Source: Planctomycetota bacterium (GTDB taxonomy: Bacteria; Planctomycetota; Planctomycetia; Planctomycetales; Planctomycetaceae). From it: a stretch of DNA of 64,000 nucleotides. The notes below the pieces were generated by a model. The model ran no database searches, was not told the origin of the DNA, and saw only the letters and a program-made list of their open reading frames with translations. Shown piece after piece: positions 35,795 to 44,965 of the stretch. Position numbers and translations under genes: made by a program. Location of the stretch: NCBI GenBank assembly GCA_022600195.1, contig JAHZKX010000065.1:1-64000 (forward strand). Reading direction: 5' to 3'. The first letter of the stretch is position 1. Each line of letters begins with the position of its first letter.

Positions 35795-37231
35795 ATGCAA
35801 GATTCATCAAACGAATTAGAGATGCAGATAAATCGACGTTCCTTTCTGCGCCAGAACACTGCCGGAGTCGGGTTAGCTGCATTAGCCACACTCCTGCAGG
35901 AATCAGGGGCAGCCGAACCGCAAAAAACGATTTCAAATGGCTTGCATTTTCCTGCACGGGCCAAACGGGTTATTTACTTGAGTCAGTCAGGTGCTCCCTC
36001 GCAGCTAGATCTCTTTGATTATAAACCGGATTTGAAAAAGTATCACAAAACCGAACTGCCCGATTCCATCCGCCGTGGACAGCGTTTGACGGGCATGACG
36101 GCCGGTCAAAATAGTTTTCCGATTGCCGCTTCCATGTTTCAGTTTGCCCAGCATGGAAAAAACGGCAGATGGATGAGCGAACTCCTACCGCATACCGCAA
36201 AAATTTCAGATGAGATCTGTGTAATCAAGTCGATGTTTACCGAAGCCATCAACCATGATCCCGCGATCACATTCCTGCAGACCGGCAGCATCCAGGCTGG
36301 TCGACCCAGTATGGGCTCCTGGATTTCTTATGGTTTGGGAAGCGAAAATAAGGACCTGCCTACATTCGTCGCATTAACATCGGGAGCAGGTGGCCAACCC
36401 TTGTACGATCGCTTGTGGGGCAGCGGCTTTCTCCCTACGAAACATCAGGGAGTGAAATTTCGCCGTTCCAGTGATCCCGTGCTCTTTCTCTCCAATCCAC
36501 CCGGTGTTGATCAAAAAGCCCGGCGAGAAATGCTTGACGATTTAGGCGAACTTAACCGGTTGTCTCTGGAACAAAAAGGCGACCCGGAAATTGCCACGAG
36601 AATTTCGCAATATGAGTTGGCGTTTCGTATGCAAACGTCCGTTCCCGAATTGGCAGACCTTTCAAAGGAATCGTCAGCGACATTCGATTTGTACGGCGAA
36701 AAAGCAAAGCAGCCGGGCACCTATGCCGCCAATTGTCTCCTGGCAAGACGTCTGGCAGAACGAGGCGTACGGTTTATCCAGTTGTATCATCGTGGCTGGG
36801 ATCATCATTTAAATCTGCCAACGAAAATCAAACAGCTAGCCAGCGAAACCGATCAGGCGACGGCCGCATTGATTCTCGACTTGAAACATCGCGGCATGTT
36901 GGACGATACGCTCGTCGTCTGGGCGGGTGAATTTGGTCGAACCGTCTATTGTCAGGGTACAATGACAGCTACGAATTATGGTCGCGATCACCATCCACGT
37001 TGCTTTTCCATCTGGGTCGCCGGTGGCGGAATGAAGCCCGGCATGACATACGGGCAGACCGATGATTTCAGCTACAATATCACCGAAAACCCCCTGCCCG
37101 TTCATGATCTGAATGCGACGATATTCCACTGTCTGGGAATCGATCACAAAAAACTGACCTTCAAATTCCAGGGACGCTACTACCGCCTGACCGATGTGCA
37201 CGGCGAAGTCGTGAAGCCGTTATTGAGTTAG
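35795..37231 (+). CDS. DUF1501 protein (Tat-exported, sulfatase-fold)
   Basis: A 478-residue protein with a twin-arginine-type signal (INRRSFLRQNTAG). The DUF1501 motifs are RAKRVIYLSQSGAPSQLDLF, MSELLPHTAK, NHDPAITFLQTGS, WDHH and VVWAGEFGRTVY, and the close is LTDVHGEVVKPLL. The alkaline-phosphatase-like fold is known for the family, but the usual nucleophile is not evident. It starts four bases after the DUF1549/1553 gene, so the two are one operon and are likely partners. Its stop overlaps the stop of the convergent small gene at 37228. Confidence 0.92.
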   Translation: MQDSSNELEMQINRRSFLRQNTAGVGLAALATLLQESGAAEPQKTISNGLHFPARAKRVIYLSQSGAPSQLDLFDYKPDLKKYHKTELPDSIRRGQRLTGMTAGQNSFPIAASMFQFAQHGKNGRWMSELLPHTAKISDEICVIKSMFTEAINHDPAITFLQTGSIQAGRPSMGSWISYGLGSENKDLPTFVALTSGAGGQPLYDRLWGSGFLPTKHQGVKFRRSSDPVLFLSNPPGVDQKARREMLDDLGELNRLSLEQKGDPEIATRISQYELAFRMQTSVPELADLSKESSATFDLYGEKAKQPGTYAANCLLARRLAERGVRFIQLYHRGWDHHLNLPTKIKQLASETDQATAALILDLKHRGMLDDTLVVWAGEFGRTVYCQGTMTATNYGRDHHPRCFSIWVAGGGMKPGMTYGQTDDFSYNITENPLPVHDLNATIFHCLGIDHKKLTFKFQGRYYRLTDVHGEVVKPLLS

Positions 37232-37611
37232 TGTGTTCCTTTCACCATTTCGACCCAGTCATTTAATCGGATCCAGTCTTCATCAGAAGATGGTCTTATG
37301 TAGATGATCAAGTCAGAAGTAAAAAGAGAAATGAAACGGATCCATGTAATACCTGCTTCGTCTTCTATCCAGTTGAGATCTTGTGCTAAAACATCGACCG
37401 GGCCTCCTGTTGATAGATGCCACCAGGCACAAAATCTCGTACAAAGACTCGTTGAATTCAGTATTCGAATGATAGTACAAGGGTCATAGAATGATTTATG
37501 ATATAATTCTATTGAGGCATTGTTGACTTTAGCTTCTGCCGCGATTGCATCTTTCCCATCATCAAATTTTAAATAGAGATCGAGCATACAAATATCTTTA
37601 CCACTGGACAT
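37228..37611 (-). CDS. Small uncharacterised protein
   Basis: A 127-residue protein with no signal peptide or membrane helix. It is acidic, with a Trp-rich second half (WWHLSTGGPVDVLAQDLNWI, then EDEAGITWIRFI). I recognise no family; the overall look is like small immunity-type or contact-dependent proteins, which is a weak impression. The first ATG (37611) has no good ribosome-binding site; Met9 is an alternative. The stop codon overlaps that of the DUF1501 gene by three bases. Confidence 0.55.
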   Translation of the reverse strand: MSSGKDICMLDLYLKFDDGKDAIAAEAKVNNASIELYHKSFYDPCTIIRILNSTSLCTRFCAWWHLSTGGPVDVLAQDLNWIEDEAGITWIRFISLFTSDLIIYIRPSSDEDWIRLNDWVEMVKGTH

Positions 37612-37734
37612 GCTAAACTAAATCTCATTTATTGTGTGATTCATATTTTTGACAGGGAGCGCGCGTGATTTGTGATTTTGGCTAGATAAATTAGTATACT
37701 ATCTCACCCCTCTGTTCCACAAATAGTATTCAAC

Positions 37735-39624
37735 ATGCAGACCAACAAAAAAATTGATTCGAACAAACTGAGCCAGCGCATTATTGCGTGGGGCACTCCT
37801 TTGTTGTTTGCACTGGTCATCCTGATCCAGACCACATCGTTTCGCCATTCCAAAAGCCCTACCTTTGATGAAACGTTCTACTTAAACTGTGCCTTAACCA
37901 CAGTCAAAAATGGGACGCTTGACGAACGGATCTGCGGCGAAGGTGTTGCACCCATCCCGATTCTGCTCAACTACCTCCCCCCCGCCTGGTTCGCGGGAGG
38001 CGAAGAACGTATCGAAGTCTGGAAAGGCGATCCCTCCGATCCCCCGTTGATCGATCAGGCACGGCTCCTGAATTCGATACTCATCGGAATCCCCACGATG
38101 CTGCTGATTTATCTCTGGCTGTTCCGGCGCAGGGGCTACACCGCGGGTCTGCTTGGAGCCACCCTGGTCACATTTTCTCCAACGATGACGGCCCACTTTT
38201 CTCTGGCTACCACTGATGCCTGTTTCACACTGGCCGCTTTGGTCGCCTTGGCAACACTCACTTGCTACTGGAAAAATCCCACGAAAAAAAATCTGCTCTG
38301 GCTCTCGTTAACGACATCCATTGCCATTTCAACAAAATATTCCGGCATCTTTTTGTTCCCCTGCATCCTGATGATTATGACATTGCTGGCGCTACAGCAG
38401 TTTTCTGTATTCTCTAAAAAGTCGCTTTGGGTAGTACTCAAGCGTGTCACAGTTTCCTTTACCCTGTTTCTGCTGTTCACAATCCCCCTCACCTGGGCCT
38501 TGCATTTATTCAGCTTCAGCGGGCCGCTCAAGACCGTCCCCTATGCTGAAACTCCCGACTATTCGGCCTGGGTCCGCGTGCTCGGGCGTGGGCCCGCAGC
38601 ACAGAAGATTATGGAAGTTTCAAACTCACACCTGAAACGCCCTGCTCCCTTCGCTGGTATCTTATTTCAATTCCTGCATAACGCCGCCGGTCATGACGCC
38701 TATCTTATGGGTGACGTCTCTCTCTCGGGCTGGTGGTATTTCTTTCCGATGAACTGGTTGTTGAAAAGTACGCCTGTGGAACTGCTGCTGACGATTCTCG
38801 GTTTCATTCTGGGTCTGTTCTTTATCCGCGATGTCTGGATAACGCTGCGCCAAAATTCAGAGGATGCCCCCGCTCTTTCTTCAGAAAATAGAGGTACGTC
38901 TGTTACAAACGAACCGACAAACCATGCTCCGGTCATCTGGTTGTTAGCAATAGCAGTTTTGTTCTTCATGTTATTAACCAGTCGCTTGAATTTGGGACAA
39001 CGTTATCTGCTGACCCTGTACCCCCTGCTCTTCCTGTTTACGATCGACCAGTTCTGGCGCTGGTTTCAACACAAAACCTCTTTGATTGCACTACTCAGTT
39101 TTGTCTGCATCGGTTTTCAGTTGGTCTCGATTACCTCGGTTCAGCCGCATTATCTTTCTTACTTTAATTCGAGTATCGGCGGTCCTTCCAAGGGACATTT
39201 CTATCTGCTCGATTCCAATCTCGACTGGGGACAGGATCTGCCCGCTCTGAAAAAAGTGCTCGCTGAACTCCCGTCGGAAGATCGCGATTCATACCTGCTC
39301 TACTATTTTGGTACCGCACATCCGGAAGCCTACTCCATTCAATCGCACTCATTGAATGACGCGTTACCAGCAGATTTAGATCGCTGGAAATACCTGGCTC
39401 TCTCGGCCAATTATTTGCAGGGCTTGTATACGCATTCGAAAGATCCGTTTGTCGCATTCCGTTCCCTCAAGCCAATCAAACGTGCTGGCTATTCTCTCTT
39501 TCTGTTTGACCTCTCAACTCCCGCAGCGAAACAAGCCTTGCAGCAGGCCGTGACTGTACTGCAGGAAATGCAAGATGAAAAAAACGCAGTCAAACCAAAC
39601 GCTGTCAAATCTTCTGAAAAATAA
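37735..39624 (+). CDS. GT39/ArnT-like membrane glycosyltransferase
   Basis: A 629-residue protein with about 10 membrane helices. The first loop carries SPTFDETFYLNCAL, in which Asp-Glu is the usual GT-C catalytic pair. ATTDACFTLAALVALAT and TSIAISTKYSGIFLFP match the PMT/ArnT core. A C-terminal region of about 140 residues contains LDSNLDWGQDLPALKKVL, typical of planctomycete members. It would move a sugar from a polyprenyl-phosphate donor outside the cytoplasm. The acceptor is unknown. It stands alone, and no ribosome-binding site is evident before the ATG. Confidence 0.82.
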   Translation: MQTNKKIDSNKLSQRIIAWGTPLLFALVILIQTTSFRHSKSPTFDETFYLNCALTTVKNGTLDERICGEGVAPIPILLNYLPPAWFAGGEERIEVWKGDPSDPPLIDQARLLNSILIGIPTMLLIYLWLFRRRGYTAGLLGATLVTFSPTMTAHFSLATTDACFTLAALVALATLTCYWKNPTKKNLLWLSLTTSIAISTKYSGIFLFPCILMIMTLLALQQFSVFSKKSLWVVLKRVTVSFTLFLLFTIPLTWALHLFSFSGPLKTVPYAETPDYSAWVRVLGRGPAAQKIMEVSNSHLKRPAPFAGILFQFLHNAAGHDAYLMGDVSLSGWWYFFPMNWLLKSTPVELLLTILGFILGLFFIRDVWITLRQNSEDAPALSSENRGTSVTNEPTNHAPVIWLLAIAVLFFMLLTSRLNLGQRYLLTLYPLLFLFTIDQFWRWFQHKTSLIALLSFVCIGFQLVSITSVQPHYLSYFNSSIGGPSKGHFYLLDSNLDWGQDLPALKKVLAELPSEDRDSYLLYYFGTAHPEAYSIQSHSLNDALPADLDRWKYLALSANYLQGLYTHSKDPFVAFRSLKPIKRAGYSLFLFDLSTPAAKQALQQAVTVLQEMQDEKNAVKPNAVKSSEK

Positions 39625-39752
39625 GGCAAACTGAGTTCGCCAAAGACATACTGACAGATTCTTGAAATCTGCTACAATAATCAGCAGAACGGTTTCGGAT
39701 ATTGGTGAGCCGAACATCTCTTGTGTTGAATGCATTGTCAGGAGTTTCAATC

Positions 39753-40151
39753 ATGAAAAAGATGTCTTATATATTAGCTGTTGTGACAGCATTATCGTGC
39801 ATGACCGCAGGCAGCTTGAACAGTGCAGTCGAAGCTGAGAAACCCCAGCTGGATTCGGATAGCAAGACAGAAAAATTACTCGAACGAATTGCTCAGCTTG
39901 AGAAACGGGTTGCAGAACTGGAAAAATCTAAGCCAGCGAAGATAACTTACACACCCGTTGGTGATTTACCACCAGGGCCACCAACACTCCCGTTTAATGT
40001 ACCCGTCCCACTCAATGCAGTTAAGATGCCCGTTCTACCTAAAGCAGATCCGCATCCAAGGGGTTGGAAACAACAAGAAATAAACGGGATGAAATACTAT
40101 ATTGTACCCCTTGGTTCATCGGGAAAATCGATTGTATCGGTGCCCCGTTGA
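39753..40151 (+). CDS. Small secreted coiled-coil protein
   Basis: A 132-residue protein. The ATG at 39753 follows AGGAG and starts a signal peptide (MKKMSYILAVVTALSCMTAG). The mature part has a heptad-rich stretch (KLLERIAQLEKRVAELEKS) that should form a short coiled coil. A proline-rich linker follows (GDLPPGPPTLPFNVPVP), and the protein ends in MKYYIVPLGSSGKSIVSVP. I do not know the family, but similar short secreted proteins are frequent in planctomycetes. A homotrimeric or envelope-bound role is possible. The frame is open upstream to 39702, but the ribosome-binding site decides for 39753. Confidence 0.75.
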   Translation: MKKMSYILAVVTALSCMTAGSLNSAVEAEKPQLDSDSKTEKLLERIAQLEKRVAELEKSKPAKITYTPVGDLPPGPPTLPFNVPVPLNAVKMPVLPKADPHPRGWKQQEINGMKYYIVPLGSSGKSIVSVPR

Positions 40152-40190
40152 ATCTATGAAGGTGAAAAACATCAATAGAAAAAATACAAC

Positions 40191-40511
40191 ATGGATTTAT
40201 CTCCCACAGATTTAAAACTTATTGACGATACGGCATTACTCATTGAATGGAATGATGGCCAGCGAAAGCGTTATCCCTTTTCGGCGTTACGCAAAGCCTG
40301 TCCTTGTGCAGCCTGCCGTCACGAAAATGATGCCGAAGCCGCCAATCCGATGCAGCTTACCGTGCTTTCACCCGTTGATCTCAAACCGATGAAAGTCGAA
40401 AAAATGAGTCTGGCAGGTAACTATGCTTATAGAATTACCTTTAGCGATGGACACAATACCGGACTGTTTACCTTCGAATTATTGCGGGAACTCGGGGAAG
40501 TGGTGGAGTAG
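40191..40511 (+). CDS. DUF971 domain protein
   Basis: A 106-residue protein that matches the DUF971 / gamma-butyrobetaine-hydroxylase N-terminal-like domain. It shows LIEWNDGQRKRYPFSALRKA, then CPCAACRHEN (a Cys-rich metal-binding-like site) and RITFSDGHNTGLFTFELLRE near the end. Stand-alone DUF971 proteins are often near iron-sulfur or Mrp-type genes, but none is adjacent here. It lies 39 bp after the small secreted protein gene on the same strand. Confidence 0.9.
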   Translation: MDLSPTDLKLIDDTALLIEWNDGQRKRYPFSALRKACPCAACRHENDAEAANPMQLTVLSPVDLKPMKVEKMSLAGNYAYRITFSDGHNTGLFTFELLRELGEVVE

Positions 40512-40561
40512 CAGATTGATGCGACAGACGGAAACCTTGTAACTTTTTCCATAGTCAGCCT

Positions 40562-41152
40562 TCAAAATGCGCCGTTAATCGCCGCAACGATGAATGTCAC
40601 GAAACCCACGACGATCGCAAGGTCACCGGCTGCGACCAGAATCCCAAAAACTCTGATGGGTAACTTGGAGTCTGTATCAGTCATTGCCGCGAATCCGCGT
40701 TGTGTCATCAGGGACTGGTAAGCGAACACACAAAAAATCAATAAGACAGAGAGCAACATGAGCGGCCCAGCCTTTGTGCCGGAATTCGTAGCCAAAGCCA
40801 GGTCGATGAAAAGATTGAAGAACGCAAACAGCCCAAAGCCGATGATCGAAGGAAGAATACAACCCTCCGGGTTCACAACCGTTACTTTTTTCCGAATTGA
40901 AGACAGAGATCTGCGCAGGGAAAAAACGTAGAAGGCAACGCTTCCCACTGCCCATAACACCACCGCAGCAGCTAATGGCGGTTTTGCAATTGCGATAAAA
41001 GCGAACAACAGGTACTTGATGGGGAATGGAAGAAAGACACACGATTTCAGCACATGCACCAGCACCACGCGGAATCGAGAACGAATTTTTTTCTCAATTT
41101 CAGGTATTGCTTCCGGTTCTTCCGGTTCAAACTCTTCAATAGTTACGGACAT
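40562..41152 (-). CDS. Uncharacterised four-helix membrane protein
   Basis: A 196-residue protein. It starts with an acidic stretch (EEFEPEEPEAIPEIEKK), then has hydrophobic helices at about 40-65, 67-85, 103-130 and 165-193. I recognise no family. A GGAAG site precedes the ATG. It converges with the DUF971 gene. Confidence 0.65.
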   Translation of the reverse strand: MSVTIEEFEPEEPEAIPEIEKKIRSRFRVVLVHVLKSCVFLPFPIKYLLFAFIAIAKPPLAAAVVLWAVGSVAFYVFSLRRSLSSIRKKVTVVNPEGCILPSIIGFGLFAFFNLFIDLALATNSGTKAGPLMLLSVLLIFCVFAYQSLMTQRGFAAMTDTDSKLPIRVFGILVAAGDLAIVVGFVTFIVAAINGAF

Positions 41153-41428
41153 GGGATACTTCCATTGATTTCATAGTAGAAGAGGTTGAGCAAATTTTTG
41201 CTGAAACAATATCAAACTTGAACTGAAATGATTATATCACTCGGCATCAACCACTCAAGAGAATTTCATTTATACCGGGGATGCTCCTTTTGAAATGGAT
41301 ACGCGTTTGAGCATCCCTTGGTATCGACGTCAGGTGCTGGACATCATCGCTGTGCACTGATAATATTGGGTTGATTCTTCAGAAGTACCGATTCGAAGTG
41401 ACTTTTCAGTAGGATAAAGTGAGCCTCT

Positions 41429-43036
41429 ATGAGATTCTCCATTGTTGCCCTCTTGTGTGTAGCCTTATCTTGTCTGTTCGGATTCCTGGCCGCTGGTGAG
41501 GTCGCTGCTGAAAATCCACCCCGTCCGAACATCGTTCTGATCATGGCCGATGACCTGGGATACTCTGACGTGGGCTGTTATGGGAGCGAAATCCAGACTC
41601 CACACCTCGATCAGTTGGCAAAAGAGGGATTGAGGTTCACTCAGTTTTATAACTGCGCCGTTTGTGTCACCACCCGGGCCGCTCTGTTGACAGGCCTCCA
41701 TCCGCGAAGACGAGGTGGAAGACTCCTGCATCAGGATATGACGACTCTTGCGGAAGTGCTCAAATTGGCCGGCTATCGGACTTCGCTCACCGGGAAATGG
41801 CATCTCGGGAATACAAAACCAAATCGTCCCACAGATCGTGGTTTTGATGAGTATTACGGCCTCGCGGACGGCTGTAGTAATTTCTTCTATCCCACCAAAC
41901 CCGATCCCGATTTTTACAATGGCGGCAAGGTACGTACCTTTCTGCATAACGAGCAAAAAATCACTTCATTTCCCGATGATTTCTATGCCACCGATGCCTT
42001 CACTGACCATGCGGTGAAACAGATCGAATCAAATGCCAAAGCAGATGCCCCATTTTTTCTGCACCTCTGCTACACCGCCCCACACTTTCCACTACATGCC
42101 AAACCAGCGGACATCGCCAAATATAAAGGCAAGTATGAAGACGGATATTTCAAGCTTCGTGAAAAACGTTTCGAGCGCATGGTCAAGCTCGGACTCATGC
42201 AGCCCGACTGGAAATTGTCACCCCCAGACTACAACGCCAGCAAGTTTCGTTTCGATTACAAAATTCCGGCCTGGGAAGATGTCGCCGACCTGAAACGCGA
42301 AAAACGCCGCATGGAAGTCTACGCGGGCATGGTGGATTCTCTCGATCAGGGTGTGGGTCGCGTCTTAACAGCCATTAAACAGGCGGGCATCGAAGACAAT
42401 ACCATCGTTTTGTTTCTCTCGGACAATGGCGGCTGTGCCTCCTATCCCGGCTACTGGAAAGAGTCAACTCGTAAGGCCCGTGAAGCATATAACAGTGAAC
42501 CGCCCGGCGGGATCAACACTTATGATTTCGTCGCACCCGGCTGGGGATGGGCGCAATGTGCCCCTTTTCGTCGCTTCAAAGTCTGGACCTATGAAGGCGG
42601 AATCGCCACTCCGTTAATCGTAAGGTGGCCTGCGAAAATCAAAGCCAATACCATCACCCAACAGGTCGGCCACATCGTCGATTTCATGCCCACCTTCATG
42701 GAACTCGCGGGAGCAAAATACCCTCAGGAACGTCAGGGGCAACCTGTTCCCAACAAAGAAGGGCTAAGCCTGCTGCCGATCCTCTCTGGCAAACAACGCG
42801 CCGGACATGAATCACTCTGCTGGTTCCTTTATGGAAATCGCGCGGTACGCGAAGGACGCTGGAAACTGGTCTGGGGAGCCGACCAGACCAAGTGGGAACT
42901 CTACGATATGCAAGCCGATCGCACCGAAACCAACAACGTGGCGGCCCAGCACCCCAAACGCGTCGAACGCATGAAACAAAACTGGCTCAAATGGGCCAAA
43001 CAGACCGGGGCACCTCTCAAGGGAAATCGAATCTGA
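41429..43036 (+). CDS. Secreted sulfatase with atypical formylglycine motif
   Basis: A 535-residue protein with a signal peptide (cleavage near AAGEVAAENPP). It belongs to the S1 sulfatases: NIVLIMADDLGYSDVGCYG (Asp-Asp metal ligands), LTGKWHLG, LSDNGGCASYPGY (Asp-Asn) and a C-terminal GRWKLVW. The active-site stretch is NCAVCVTTRAALLTG, with Cys79 and Arg83. The consensus for conversion of Cys to formylglycine is C-x-P/A-x-R, but the third position here is Thr. All other catalytic residues appear present, so the enzyme may still be matured. The substrate, probably a sulfated marine polysaccharide, cannot be read. It stands alone on the plus strand. Confidence 0.9.
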   Translation: MRFSIVALLCVALSCLFGFLAAGEVAAENPPRPNIVLIMADDLGYSDVGCYGSEIQTPHLDQLAKEGLRFTQFYNCAVCVTTRAALLTGLHPRRRGGRLLHQDMTTLAEVLKLAGYRTSLTGKWHLGNTKPNRPTDRGFDEYYGLADGCSNFFYPTKPDPDFYNGGKVRTFLHNEQKITSFPDDFYATDAFTDHAVKQIESNAKADAPFFLHLCYTAPHFPLHAKPADIAKYKGKYEDGYFKLREKRFERMVKLGLMQPDWKLSPPDYNASKFRFDYKIPAWEDVADLKREKRRMEVYAGMVDSLDQGVGRVLTAIKQAGIEDNTIVLFLSDNGGCASYPGYWKESTRKAREAYNSEPPGGINTYDFVAPGWGWAQCAPFRRFKVWTYEGGIATPLIVRWPAKIKANTITQQVGHIVDFMPTFMELAGAKYPQERQGQPVPNKEGLSLLPILSGKQRAGHESLCWFLYGNRAVREGRWKLVWGADQTKWELYDMQADRTETNNVAAQHPKRVERMKQNWLKWAKQTGAPLKGNRI

Positions 43037-43078
43037 TACCGCGACCGGACCAGCCTGATTACGGTTTCAGCCTCTCCG

Positions 43079-43519
43079 CTATTTCTTCAGACGTCGCCAT
43101 TCCTCGGTAAAGGGGTTCCCATCACCGTACTGTCGATACGTGTCTCCTTCGACTTCAATCTTGAACTGCAGCGATTTCCCAATATAGTCCTTAGTATTTT
43201 TATTGGCAAAAGTAATTGTCTCGACGTACTTGTCGCCATCAAGTGTATAAGTTCCTCCATGATGAACAATGACGACACCCGTGTCAGGATCAGCCTGCGT
43301 TATCGTCCAGTGTCCCAGTCCCCAGAATTTCATCCGGGCCCCCTTTGCTGGTTCTTCAGTTGCACCCGGTTTCCCCAGCAGTACCCACGCACCAAGCATG
43401 GACTTTCGTAAATCCTGCTTCGCTTCCTTCGCGGGTGGCTTGGTTGCATCGTCCTGTGCGAGTACCGAAACAGTCAGTAGGGGAAGAACACAAATCAAAA
43501 GAAAATAGTATTTCGACAT
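43079..43519 (-). CDS. Small secreted lipocalin-like protein (DUF4488-like)
   Basis: A 146-residue protein with a signal peptide (cleavage near VLAQDDA). The mature part shows MLGAWVLLGKPG, then MKFWGLGHWTITQADPD, GGTYTLDGDKYVETI and FKIEVEGDTYRQYGDG. This alternation of strands fits a small lipocalin-like barrel of the DUF4488 type, with Trp at the start as the family marker. Ligand and role are unknown. It lies downstream of the DUF1501 gene at 43562 on the same strand (43-bp gap), so it probably belongs to the same operon. Confidence 0.75.
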   Translation of the reverse strand: MSKYYFLLICVLPLLTVSVLAQDDATKPPAKEAKQDLRKSMLGAWVLLGKPGATEEPAKGARMKFWGLGHWTITQADPDTGVVIVHHGGTYTLDGDKYVETITFANKNTKDYIGKSLQFKIEVEGDTYRQYGDGNPFTEEWRRLKK

Positions 43520-43561
43520 GGTAGTTTTCTCCTCATTCTAAATAGTAAACTGCTCATCGCA

Positions 43562-44953
43562 TCAGGAGAATAGTCCCTTAACGACATGGCCGTGTACATC
43601 GGTAAGACGGAAATCACGACCTGCATAACGATAAGTCAGACGCTCATGATCGAGACCGATCGAATGCAGGATTGTGGCGTGCAAATCATGCAGGTGGACC
43701 TTGTCGACAACGGCTTCGTAGCCGTACTCGTCAGTCTGGCCCCAGGTGAGTCCACCTTTAACCCCGCCACCTGCCAGCCACATTGTGTATCCTTTATGAT
43801 TATGGCCACGACCGTCCTGTGTCGGGTCTTCCGGGGTACGGCCGAATTCGCCCCCCCAGACAACTAAAGTATCTTCAAGCATTCCGCGTTGCTCTAAATC
43901 ATTCAACAATGCGGCAGCAGGTTGGTCCACTCGTCTGGCAGCGCTGGGCATCAGTCGTGAAACAAACCCGTGATGGTCCCAGTCGGTATCCGTGATTTCG
44001 ATGAATCGCACACCCGCCTCGGCAAAACGTCGTGCCAGCAGGCACTGTCTGCCAAAACTGTCCGAAGGCCCATTGATTCCGTAGGCGTTCAAAGTCGACT
44101 TGCTTTCTCCGGAAAGATCCATGACCTGGGGGAGTTCATCTTTCATGCGGAACGCCAGTTCGAAGGATTCAATCATGCCTTCCAGTCGTGTATCGCCAGA
44201 CTGTTGCTCCGTAAAAGTTCGATTCATCGATTGCAGTAAATCCAACTGTCGTCGTTGTCCTTGCCTGGAAAGTCGGGGATTAATCAAATTGCCAATGCGG
44301 GCGTCTTTGATGTTTTTTCCTGCTTCGCCGATCGAACTCGCCTGGTAGGCAGCCGGTAAAAAGGCACTGGCATAATAGCGGCTACCCCCCAGTGCTTTCA
44401 GGGGATTCAGCGAAACAAAACCGGGCAGGTTTCCATTCTCCGTACCCAATCCATAAAGCACCCATGAGCCAATACTGGGACGCACGAATTGGAAACTTCC
44501 TGTGTGCATCTGTTGCAACGCCTGGGGATGGTTGTTGTTATCGGTGTGCATACTGTTAATGACACACATTTTGTCGACCTGTCCGGCCAGGTGAGGAAAT
44601 AAATCAGAAACCCATGTGCCGCTCTCTCCATATTGGGAGAATTTCCATTGCGAGCCGAACAGCTTACTGTTTTTATTCCGTCCTGGCTTCAAGTTGTCCG
44701 CATTCAGTTTGGGTTTATAATCGAAGCTTTCTACCTGTGAAGGCCCGCCACGCATACACAGAAATATCACACGTTTCGCACGCGCGGGAAAGTGAGGTCG
44801 CTTGGGTGCCAGTGGACTTTCATAGGCCTCTGCTTCCTGCTGGCATAAACCGGCCAGCGCCAACCAGCCGAAGCCTGCTGAAACGGTTTTCAGGCAATCG
44901 CGGCGTGTCGGTCCAATCGGGAACTCTTCTGGTATAGGATGCGTCACTGACAA
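43562..44953 (-). CDS. DUF1501 protein, second module
   Basis: A 463-residue protein with a Tat-type signal (PTRRDCLKTVSAG). Motifs match the first DUF1501 protein: RAKRVIFLCMRGGPSQVESF, NNHPQALQQMHTGSF, DWDHHGF, VVWGGEFGRTPE and the close LTDVHGHVVKGLF. It follows the DUF1549/1553 gene with a 12-bp gap on the minus strand, so the pair is a divergent duplicate of the module at 32588-37231. Compared with the first copy it keeps more of the His-rich metal-like residues (GRGHNHKGYTMWL). Confidence 0.93.
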   Translation of the reverse strand: MSVTHPIPEEFPIGPTRRDCLKTVSAGFGWLALAGLCQQEAEAYESPLAPKRPHFPARAKRVIFLCMRGGPSQVESFDYKPKLNADNLKPGRNKNSKLFGSQWKFSQYGESGTWVSDLFPHLAGQVDKMCVINSMHTDNNNHPQALQQMHTGSFQFVRPSIGSWVLYGLGTENGNLPGFVSLNPLKALGGSRYYASAFLPAAYQASSIGEAGKNIKDARIGNLINPRLSRQGQRRQLDLLQSMNRTFTEQQSGDTRLEGMIESFELAFRMKDELPQVMDLSGESKSTLNAYGINGPSDSFGRQCLLARRFAEAGVRFIEITDTDWDHHGFVSRLMPSAARRVDQPAAALLNDLEQRGMLEDTLVVWGGEFGRTPEDPTQDGRGHNHKGYTMWLAGGGVKGGLTWGQTDEYGYEAVVDKVHLHDLHATILHSIGLDHERLTYRYAGRDFRLTDVHGHVVKGLFS

Positions 44954-44965
44954 TCTCTCCCGGTT

